Assembly (NCBI GenBank): GCA_041674465.1
Contig: JBAYVV010000068.1
Location: 1 to 19,567 of the forward strand
From: JACRAR01 sp041674465
GTDB taxonomy: Bacteria; Pseudomonadota; Gammaproteobacteria; Burkholderiales; Rhodocyclaceae
Length of the DNA stretch: 19,567 nucleotides
Direction: 5' to 3'
Positions 9,078 to 15,397 of the stretch are shown here, in pieces (position 1 is the first letter of the stretch; the number at the start of each line of letters is the position of its first letter). The translations under genes were made by a program, and so were the position numbers. The notes below the pieces were generated by a model. That model had not been told where the DNA came from. It saw only the letters and a program-made list of their open reading frames with translations, and searched no databases.

Positions 9078-9997
9078 CAGAAATACCCTTCTTTCTTGCG
9101 TTGTTCCATCGAAGCATCCGAGGTCTGGTCATCGAGCCGCGTCGCGCCGCGTTCGGTGATGGTGGTCGCGGCCGTCTCAGCGATGATGAGTGCAACGCTG
9201 TCGGCGTCCGATTCGACCGGTGCGGTGCAGGGGATGTCACCGACGGTGCGGAAGCGCACGCTGAGTGTTTCCACCACGTCGCCCGGCTTGGCCGGTGTCA
9301 GGTCGGTGATCGGCTGCAGCAGGCCTTTGCGACGCACCACCTGGCGCGGGTGGGCGAAGTAGATCGAAGGCAGTTCCAGTTGTTCGCGCTGGATGTACTG
9401 CCAGACGTCGAGTTCGGTCCAGTTGGAGATCGGAAAGACGCGGATGTTTTCGCCCTTGTGGCTGCGGGCGTTGTAAAGATCCCAGAGTTCCGGCCGCTGG
9501 TTCTTGGGATCCCACTGACCGAATTCGTCGCGGAAGGAAAAGATGCGCTCCTTGGCGCGGGCCTTCTCCTCGTCGCGACGCGCACCGCCGATGCAGGCAT
9601 CGAAACCGAATTCCTCGATGGCTTCGAGCAGGGTCACCGACTGATGCTTGTTGCGCGACTCATCGGGAGATTTGAGCACCACGCTGCCACGCCGCATCGA
9701 GTCTTCCACAGAGCGTACCAGCAGGCGTTCGCCAAGTTCTGTCGCGCGGTGGTCGCGAAAGGCGATGACTTCGGGGTAGTTGTGGCCGGTGTCGATGTGC
9801 AGCAGCGGGAAGGGAAAGCGGCCGGGACGAAAGGCTTTTTCGGCCAGCCGCAACAGGCAGATCGAATCCTTGCCGCCGGAAAACAGCAGCGCCGGATTGG
9901 CACACTGACCGGCGACTTCGCGCAGGATGTGGATTGCTTCGGCTTCGAGCCAGTCGAGATGGTCAAGCATGGGACGGGTCAGCAAAGTGGTTGTCAT
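9077..9997 (-). CDS. cysD: Sulfate adenylyltransferase catalytic subunit (CysD)
   Basis: The 306-residue ATP-pyrophosphatase-fold protein carries the PP-loop FSGGKDS (39-45), LLHIDTGHNYPE, and the block GGARRDEEKARAKERIFSFRDEFGQWDPKNQRPELW shared by CysD proteins. It ends in the family's KKEGYF. With CysN it adenylates sulfate to APS. I chose the ATG at 9997, which gives normal length; the frame stays open far upstream, but only through the antisense-like shadow of cysH. The ribosome site is weak (GAAAAGA), and the start lies 11 bases after a 17-codon ORF, so re-initiation may contribute. Confidence 0.95.
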   Translation of the reverse strand: MTTTLLTRPMLDHLDWLEAEAIHILREVAGQCANPALLFSGGKDSICLLRLAEKAFRPGRFPFPLLHIDTGHNYPEVIAFRDHRATELGERLLVRSVEDSMRRGSVVLKSPDESRNKHQSVTLLEAIEEFGFDACIGGARRDEEKARAKERIFSFRDEFGQWDPKNQRPELWDLYNARSHKGENIRVFPISNWTELDVWQYIQREQLELPSIYFAHPRQVVRRKGLLQPITDLTPAKPGDVVETLSVRFRTVGDIPCTAPVESDADSVALIIAETAATTITERGATRLDDQTSDASMEQRKKEGYF

Positions 9998-10008
9998 GAT
10001 CTTTTCGG

Positions 10009-10062
10009 TCAAGCATTGCGAACATGCAGCCCGCATTCCTTCGAAGTGGTCATATTTGTCAT
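10009..10062 (-). pseudogene. 17-codon ORF carrying a second APS-reductase KECGLH tail
   Basis: Its ATG overlaps the cysH stop as ATGA and it encodes MTNMTTSKECGLHVRNA. The KECGLH hexapeptide is the catalytic tail of APS/PAPS reductases and already occurs in cysH (229-234). Ending a few residues after this motif is how many CysH proteins terminate. The simplest reading is a displaced original cysH 3' end, left behind after a small insertion. Translation by coupling to cysH is possible. Whether a free peptide is made is unknown. Confidence 0.55.
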
Positions 10063-10154
10063 CGGCCGTCGCCTTGCGGCGCCTTAACATCGGCTTCGCC
10101 AATGTTAGCCTCCGACGAATCCCGGACGGAAATGCGATGAAGCCCGCATTCCTT
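10028..10154 (-). repeat. Pair of 14-base direct repeats flanking the cysH 3' end
   Basis: AAGGAATGCGGGCT occurs at 10141-10154 and again at 10028-10041 on the minus strand, 113 bases apart. The match extends to 17 of 18 bases when the following base and CAT are included. Both copies code for KECGLH but in different frames. The segment between them includes the hairpin at 10085-10107. Confidence 0.8.
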
Positions 10155-10838
10155 TCCATCCGGGCTTTCCCACCACCAGCGCCCGGCCCGGACATGCTCG
10201 CCCGGCCCGATGGCGCGGGTGCAGGGTGCGCAGCCGATGCTCGGGTAATTCTTTTCATGCAGCTTGTTGTAGGGTACCTGATGGGCATGGAGGTAAGTCC
10301 AGACCTCGCCCTCGCTCCAGTCGGCGAGCGGGTTGAACTTCTCCAGCCGGTTGCTGCTGTCGAACTCCTGCAACGGCAGGCCGGCGCGGGTTGCAGCCTG
10401 TTCAGCGCGCAACCCGGTAATCCAGGCCTTCTTGCCGGCGAGCGCACGAGTGAGCGGCTCGACCTTGCGCACCTGGCAGCAGCCCTTGCGCAGTTCGATG
10501 GAGTCGTAAAAGCCGTTGATGCCGTGCTCGCGCGTGTAGGCTTCGACGAGGTCGTGGCGCGGGTAGTAAAGTTTCAGCGTCAGGCCGTAATGGCGGCGCA
10601 GGCGCCCCATCAGGTCGTAAGTCTCGGCAGGCAGCCGACCGGTGTCGAGCGAGAAGATTTCGATGCTGAATTTATCCCTGACGATGACGTCGGTCAGCAG
10701 CATGTCCTCGGCACCGAGGCTGCTGGCAAACACCGCCGGGGCATACTCCTGGGCGATCCCGGACAGCAGGGCACGGAGCTGTGCGGTTTTTTCCACAACC
10801 TCATCAAGCAGTGCCGGATCTTCCTGGAGGATGCTCAT
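10059..10838 (-). CDS. cysH: Assimilatory APS reductase (CysH)
   Basis: The 259-residue enzyme reduces adenosine 5'-phosphosulfate to sulfite using thioredoxin or glutaredoxin. The PP-loop-like region is SSLGAEDML (39-47). Cys120-Cys121 (KGCCQVRKVEPL) and Cys203/Cys206 (GCAPC) are the [4Fe-4S] ligands that mark the APS type, absent from E. coli PAPS reductase. The catalytic cysteine is Cys231 in KECGLH. About 25 residues (RISVRDSS to QGDGR) follow this motif, which is longer than the short tail I would expect, and a second KECGLH lies just downstream. The start is six bases after the DUF934 stop, with GAG just upstream as a weak ribosome site. Confidence 0.93.
   Translation of the reverse strand: MSILQEDPALLDEVVEKTAQLRALLSGIAQEYAPAVFASSLGAEDMLLTDVIVRDKFSIEIFSLDTGRLPAETYDLMGRLRRHYGLTLKLYYPRHDLVEAYTREHGINGFYDSIELRKGCCQVRKVEPLTRALAGKKAWITGLRAEQAATRAGLPLQEFDSSNRLEKFNPLADWSEGEVWTYLHAHQVPYNKLHEKNYPSIGCAPCTRAIGPGEHVRAGRWWWESPDGKECGLHRISVRDSSEANIGEADVKAPQGDGR
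10085..10107 (-). other. RNA hairpin inside the cysH 3' end
   Basis: On the transcript UAACAUUGGC pairs with GCCGAUGUUA around a GAA triloop: ten pairs including one U-G wobble. It falls in the coding part after the KECGLH motif, between the two direct repeats. It may be the remnant of a small palindromic element. Confidence 0.6.
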
Positions 10839-10844
10839 CTCGGC

Positions 10845-11354
10845 TCAGGCTTTCAGCGCCTGGCGACGGAACAGCGGCAGCGGCTGGTTGACAGAGACCT
10901 GGTAAGCCTCGGAAAAATCGTCGAGACTGGCGCTGGCTTTTTCGGGGTGATCCACCACGAAGGCGTCGAAGCCGACGCGTTGCAGGTAGTGAAGGTGATC
11001 GCGGCCGATGCCACCAAAGGCGCGCAGTTCGCCGCGATAGCCCAGGCGGGTACGCAGCAGGGTGGCGATGGAATAACCACGGCCGTCGCTGGCCAGCGGG
11101 AAATGCACGCCGATCACGCTGAAGCGTTCCAGGTCGGCGACCAGCACCGCAGGATTGTCTGCAGGTCCGAGCCAGACGCCGAGTGGTTCTCCTTGACGCG
11201 CCAGCAGTTCGGTTTTGCGTGCCTGCCAGACCGGCAACGGCACCAGCACCGGTCCGTTTGGCAACGCAACGCTTTCGGGTGCATCTCCGGCAGCAAGGGT
11301 CAACACCTGCCAGTTGTCTTCGATGACCGCACGCTGCTTGATGAGCTTAGCCAT
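10845..11354 (-). CDS. DUF934 protein of the sulfite-reduction operon
   Basis: The 169-residue soluble protein has no signal peptide or membrane span. It contains the DUF934-type features: a VPLPVWQARK segment, VWLGPADNP, FPLASDGRGYSIATLLRTRLGYRGELRAFGGIGRDHLHYLQRVGFDAF, and a PLF C-terminus. The family (COG3749) is regularly found beside sulfite reductase and cysH, but its biochemistry is not established to my knowledge. The start at 11354 overlaps the end of cysI by eight bases (ATGGCTAA), a strong sign of coupled translation. A role as partner or assembly factor of the CysI reductase is an inference from this coupling. Confidence 0.85.
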   Translation of the reverse strand: MAKLIKQRAVIEDNWQVLTLAAGDAPESVALPNGPVLVPLPVWQARKTELLARQGEPLGVWLGPADNPAVLVADLERFSVIGVHFPLASDGRGYSIATLLRTRLGYRGELRAFGGIGRDHLHYLQRVGFDAFVVDHPEKASASLDDFSEAYQVSVNQPLPLFRRQALKA

Positions 11355-13038
11355 TCGACACCTCCCTGGCAGATTCCAGATCCAGCCTGTCCGGATACAC
11401 CGCATCACGGAAACTGTCCGGTCCGATGCGATTCAGCGTATCGATGAAGCGTTCATTCGGTCGACGCTGATCGCGGTAGGTGTCGACGATTTTTCCGATT
11501 GCCTGCGGCACTTCTTCTGCCACCAGAGAAGGGCCGATGACCTTGCCCAGTGCGGCCTCGATGCCCCAGGCGCCGCCCAGGGTAATCTGGAAAAATTCCT
11601 CGCCGTGTTTGTCTACACCCAGGATGCCGATATGCCCGACGTGATGATGGCCGCAGGCATTGACACAACCGGAGATGTTGAGCTTGAGTTCGCCGATGTC
11701 GGCGAGTTGCTGCGGGTCGTTAAAACTTTGCTGGATCGCCTGGGCCAGGGGAATTGATCTGGCATTGGCGAGCGAGCAGTAATCGCCGCCGGGACAGGAA
11801 ACGATGTCGGTAAGCAGACCGATGTTGGGTGTGGCCAGGCCGATCCCGCACAAGGCTTGCCAGAGCGCGAACAGGTCGCGCCTTCCGATGTCCGGCAGGA
11901 CCAGGTTCTGCTGAACTGTAGTGCGAATTTCGGCGAAGCCGAAGCGCTCGGCCAAGTCGGCGACGCTATCCATCTGATCGGCCGTGGCATCGCCCGGCGC
12001 TTGTCCTGGTGCCTTCAATGACAGGGTCACGGCAGCGTAGCCCGGCACACGATGTTCATGCACGTTGCGTGCGACCCAGGCGGCGAAGGCCGGATCGTGG
12101 CGTTTGGCAGACTCGAAGCCGGCATCGAGCCTGGGCAGCGTGTCGTAGGCGGGTGGGGTGAAATGCGCGGCGATGCGCTCTGCTTCGGCTTCGGTCAGGG
12201 TTGCCGGACCATCCTTGAGGTAGGACCAGTCTTCCTCGACCTGTCGTGAGAATTCCTCAAGACCCAGCGCCTGGACCAGGATCTTGATGCGCGCCTTGTA
12301 TTTGTTGTCGCGCCGGCCATACAGGTTGTAGATGCGCAACACGGCATCGGAATAACTGAGCAGATGCTGCCAGGGCAGAAACTCGCGCAGCACCTTGGCC
12401 AGAATCGGGGTGCGCCCCAGTCCGCCGCCGACCCAGACGCGGAAACCGAGTTGCCCATCGGCATCGCGCACCATTTGAAAGCCCAGGTCATGGATACGCA
12501 CAAAGGCCGCATCGTCCTCGCCGCCGCTGCAGGCGATCTTGAACTTGCGCGGCAGGTAGGCGAACTCCGGATGGAAAGTCGACCACTGGCGCAGGATCTC
12601 AGCCCAGGGGCGCGGATCGGCAACTTCCTGCAGGGCAACGCCGGCGAGCGGGTCGGTAGTGATATTGCGGATGCAGTTGCCCGAGGTCTGGATCGCATGC
12701 AGGTCGGCACTGGCGAGTTCTTCGAGGAGATCCGGCGCCTGCTTGATATCAACCCAGTTCAATTGCAGATTCTGCCGCGTCGTAAAATGACCGAAGCCAC
12801 GGTCGAAGCGCCGCGTGACACTGGCCAGCGTGCGCAACTGCTTGCTCGAAAGCGTGCCATAGGGAATCGCCAGGCGGATCATCGGCGCATGACGCTGGAC
12901 GTATAAGCCGTTCTGCAGGCGCAGCGGGCGGAATTCGTCGACAGTCAGTTCGCCGGACAGATGGCGTTGCGTCTGGTCGCGAAACTGGAGCACGCGTTCC
13001 TGCACCAGGCGGCGATCTATGTCGTTGTATTGATACAT
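11347..13038 (-). CDS. cysI: Siroheme/[4Fe-4S] sulfite reductase (nitrite/sulfite reductase family)
   Basis: The 563-residue protein has the two-fold ferredoxin-like and siroheme domain arrangement of the family. Cluster and heme ligands are Cys415 and Cys421 (SCPGGDYC) and Cys458 and Cys462 (SGCVNAC). The N-half shows the substrate-site block GHFTTRQNLQLNW (83-95). By context it reduces sulfite to sulfide with six electrons; nitrite reduction cannot be excluded from sequence alone, but the neighbours are all sulfur genes. No CysJ flavoprotein is present, so the donor may be ferredoxin or another protein. It is the first gene of the operon. Upstream spacing to cysB is 106 bases and the ribosome site is poor. 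Confidence 0.92.
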   Translation of the reverse strand: MYQYNDIDRRLVQERVLQFRDQTQRHLSGELTVDEFRPLRLQNGLYVQRHAPMIRLAIPYGTLSSKQLRTLASVTRRFDRGFGHFTTRQNLQLNWVDIKQAPDLLEELASADLHAIQTSGNCIRNITTDPLAGVALQEVADPRPWAEILRQWSTFHPEFAYLPRKFKIACSGGEDDAAFVRIHDLGFQMVRDADGQLGFRVWVGGGLGRTPILAKVLREFLPWQHLLSYSDAVLRIYNLYGRRDNKYKARIKILVQALGLEEFSRQVEEDWSYLKDGPATLTEAEAERIAAHFTPPAYDTLPRLDAGFESAKRHDPAFAAWVARNVHEHRVPGYAAVTLSLKAPGQAPGDATADQMDSVADLAERFGFAEIRTTVQQNLVLPDIGRRDLFALWQALCGIGLATPNIGLLTDIVSCPGGDYCSLANARSIPLAQAIQQSFNDPQQLADIGELKLNISGCVNACGHHHVGHIGILGVDKHGEEFFQITLGGAWGIEAALGKVIGPSLVAEEVPQAIGKIVDTYRDQRRPNERFIDTLNRIGPDSFRDAVYPDRLDLESAREVSNG

Positions 13039-13070
13039 CCTGAGTTCCGAATGGGATTGGTTGTCCTAGC

Positions 13071-13128
13071 ATCGTAGCGACAGGCTATAGACGCACAAAA
13101 TACTTTATTGTTTAATACTAATAACAAT
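13071..13128. promoter_or_regulatory. cysI-cysB divergent control region with LysR-type dyad
   Basis: The AT-rich gap holds ATTGTT-N10-AACAAT (13107-13128), a perfect dyad with the T-N11-A feature of LysR-type operators. On the minus strand TTGTGC (13098-13093) and TACGAT (13076-13071) are 16 bases apart and could be the cysI promoter. The dyad centre would then lie about 50-55 bases before the start of transcription, a normal place for a LysR-type activator. CysB binding to cysI and its own gene is inferred. Confidence 0.5.
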
Positions 13129-13144
13129 TAGACATATAGACCCG

Positions 13145-14089
13145 ATGAACATCCAGCAGCTGCGCTACGTGCATGAAGTCGCCCGCAACAACCTCAACAT
13201 CTCGGATGCGGCCACCTCCCTGTTTACATCGCAGCCGGGCGTCTCCAAGCAGATCCGGCTGTTCGAGGAAGAACTCGGCGTCGACATCTTCATCCGGCAT
13301 GGCAAGCGGCTCGTCGGCATCACCGATCCGGGCCGCCAGATCCTGGCCGTCGCCGAACGTGCCTTGCGCGAACTGGCCAACCTCAAGCAGGTGGGCGACG
13401 AATTCAGCAACGAGACTAGCGGCAGCCTGTCCATTGCCACCACCCACACCCAGGCCCGCTACGCCCTGCCGCAGGCGGTGAAGGCCTTCATGGCGCGCTA
13501 CCCGAAAGTGCGCCTGGAATTGCACCAGGGCAACCCGACCCAGATCTGCGAATGGGTGATTGCCGGAGTCTCCGACATTGCCATCGCCACCGAAGCGATT
13601 GACCACTATCCCGACAAGCTTGCGGTGATGCCCTGCTACCAGTGGAACCACTGCGTCATTGCGCCACCGCGCCACCCCATCCTCAAGGAAAGCGTGCTCA
13701 CGCTCGAAGCCATCGCCCGCTACCCGCTGGTCACCTATGACTCGGCCTTTGCCGGACGCGGCCGGATCAACCAGGCGTTCGCCATGCGCAATCTCGAGCC
13801 GAACGTGGTGCTGACTGCCATCGATGCCGACATCATCAAGACCTATGTCGCGCTGGGCCTGGGTATCGGCCTGATGGCGGCGATGGCCTTCGATCCGGTG
13901 CAGGACAAGAAACTGCGCAAGATCGATGCCGCGCACCTGTTCGAGTCGAGCACCACGCGCATCGGCGTGCGCAAGGACGCCTGGCTGCGCGGCTATGCCT
14001 ACGTCTTCATCGAACTGTTCGCACCGCACCTGACGCGCAAGACCATCGAAGCGACCTTGCGCGGTGGGGGGGAGGATCCGGGGTTATGA
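13145..14089 (+). CDS. cysB: CysB-family LysR-type regulator
   Basis: The 314-residue protein has a winged helix-turn-helix at the N-terminus (about 1-60, with LFTSQPGVSKQIRLFEEELG) and the CysB ligand pocket motif IATTHTQARYALP (97-109; Thr100, Thr102 and Gln103). The downstream blocks HQGNPTQI and TAIDADIIKTYVALGLGIG also match CysB. In enteric bacteria CysB binds N-acetylserine and sulfate or thiosulfate and activates sulfur assimilation genes. Divergence from the cys operon supports the same role. There is no good ribosome site before the ATG. The stop overlaps the next gene's start as ATGA. Confidence 0.93.
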   Translation: MNIQQLRYVHEVARNNLNISDAATSLFTSQPGVSKQIRLFEEELGVDIFIRHGKRLVGITDPGRQILAVAERALRELANLKQVGDEFSNETSGSLSIATTHTQARYALPQAVKAFMARYPKVRLELHQGNPTQICEWVIAGVSDIAIATEAIDHYPDKLAVMPCYQWNHCVIAPPRHPILKESVLTLEAIARYPLVTYDSAFAGRGRINQAFAMRNLEPNVVLTAIDADIIKTYVALGLGIGLMAAMAFDPVQDKKLRKIDAAHLFESSTTRIGVRKDAWLRGYAYVFIELFAPHLTRKTIEATLRGGGEDPGL

Positions 14090-15270
14090 ACTTCGATTTC
14101 GACCGGATCATCGACCGCCGCACCAGCGACTCGCTCAAGTGGGGCAAATACGCCGGCAGCGATCTCGATGTGATTCCGCTGTGGGTGGCCGACATGGATT
14201 TTGCCTCACCGCCGGCGGTGCTTGAAGCACTGCATCAGCGCGTGGCGCATGGCGTGTTTGGCTACGCTGCGCCGCAGCCTTCGCTGACGCGTGCGCTGCA
14301 GGAGCATCTGTTGCGCGAATATCGGTGGCAGGTCGAGGCCGATTGGCTGGTGTGGCTGCCGGGACTGGTGAGCGGGCTCAATGTGGCCTGCCGTGCGGTC
14401 GGTGACGCTGGTGATGAGGTCCTCACCGCCACGCCGATCTACCCGCCCTTCCTGTCCGCACCGGGTCATGCGCAGCGCCGCGTCGTTGGTGTTCCCCTCG
14501 CCCTGGGCGCTGACGGCTGGAAATGGGATTTTGCTGCACTGGCCAGGGCGGTGACGCCTGCAACAAAATTGCTGCTGCTGTGCCACCCGCACAATCCCGT
14601 CGGACGTGCCTGGTGCACCGGGGAACTGCAGCAAATCGCAGCATTTGCCGAACGCCACAAGCTGATTGTCTGCTCGGATGAGATCCATTGCGGCCTGATT
14701 CTCGATCCCGGCGTGAAGCATCAGCCCTTTGCGAGCCTGTCGGCAGATGCCGCGCGGCGCAGTATCACGCTCATGGCGCCCTCCAAGACCTTCAATATTC
14801 CCGGTCTGGGCTGCGCCTTTGCGGTGATTTCCGACGGTGCGTTGCGCCGCGCCTTCCGCACGGCGATGCAGGGCATCGTGCCGCATGTCAATCTGCTCGG
14901 ATTCGCCGCAACCGAGGCCGCCTTGAGTTCCGCCAGCGACTGGCATGCGGCACTGCTCGATTACCTGCGCGGCAACCGCGATTGCGTCGAGCAGCAGATC
15001 GGGCAGATACCCGGCTTGAGCATGAGCCATGTCGAGGCGACCTACCTGGCCTGGATCGATGCCCGCGAACTTTGCCGAACGCGAGGAATAAGCAACCCGC
15101 AGCGCTTCTTCGAACAGGCCGGCGTGGGACTCTCCGACGGCGCCGCTTTCAGCCCCGTCGCAGGCCGGCAACCCGGCCCGACCAGCGGTTTCGTGCGCCT
15201 CAATTTCGGCTGCCCGCGCCCCCTTCTCAACCAGGCGCTGGAACGCATGCGCAACGCCCTGCTGAAGTGA
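14086..15270 (+). CDS. patB: PatB/MalY-type aminotransferase, probable cystathionine beta-lyase
   Basis: This 394-residue fold-type I PLP enzyme starts with the PatB/MalY hallmark region: FDRIIDRRTSDSLKW, then PLWVADMDFASP (31-42). The PLP lysine is Lys234 in APSKTFNIPG, Asp198 is in SDEIHCGL and Asn170 in HPHNPVGR. Family members cleave cystathionine or cysteine C-S bonds, giving homocysteine or sulfide plus pyruvate and ammonia. The ATG overlaps the cysB stop (ATGA), so regulator and enzyme are made together. This ties the enzyme to sulfur control. Transamination as the main activity is less likely but possible. Confidence 0.9.
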   Translation: MNFDFDRIIDRRTSDSLKWGKYAGSDLDVIPLWVADMDFASPPAVLEALHQRVAHGVFGYAAPQPSLTRALQEHLLREYRWQVEADWLVWLPGLVSGLNVACRAVGDAGDEVLTATPIYPPFLSAPGHAQRRVVGVPLALGADGWKWDFAALARAVTPATKLLLLCHPHNPVGRAWCTGELQQIAAFAERHKLIVCSDEIHCGLILDPGVKHQPFASLSADAARRSITLMAPSKTFNIPGLGCAFAVISDGALRRAFRTAMQGIVPHVNLLGFAATEAALSSASDWHAALLDYLRGNRDCVEQQIGQIPGLSMSHVEATYLAWIDARELCRTRGISNPQRFFEQAGVGLSDGAAFSPVAGRQPGPTSGFVRLNFGCPRPLLNQALERMRNALLK

Positions 15271-15316
15271 GAGAATAAACAGGGCTCAGGAAGCGACACC
15301 TGAAGCGGGATTCACC

Positions 15317-15345
15317 TTGACAGCATTTATGTTGCAGTGCAAAAT
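15317..15345 (+). promoter_or_regulatory. phaC promoter with TTGCA-G-TGCAA dyad
   Basis: A consensus -35, TTGACA (15317-15322), is followed after 17 bases by CAAAAT (15340-15345). Between and into the -10 lies TTGCAGTGCAA (15332-15342), a perfect dyad around one base. TGC-rich palindromes are known PhaR targets in other bacteria, so this is a candidate PhaR operator. The predicted leader is about 45 bases. Confidence 0.65.
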
Positions 15346-15397
15346 TTGCCGGTGAATGGTCGATCCAGCCATACCGGCCACAGACCAGGAGCATTTG

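Noticed and set aside
9998..10447. 150-codon upstream extension of the cysD frame
   Set aside because: It runs through cysH on the same strand in another frame; CysD has normal length from the ATG at 9997.
9068..11447. Long plus-strand frames opposite cysD, cysH and the DUF934 gene
   Set aside because: Shadows of genes with recognisable catalytic motifs on the minus strand.
13118..14029. 303-codon minus-strand frame opposite cysB
   Set aside because: Antisense shadow in GC-rich DNA; CysB motifs are unambiguous on the plus strand.
15286..15303. TCAGG/CCTGA hairpin after patB
   Set aside because: Five-pair stem without a T-run; insufficient for a terminator call.
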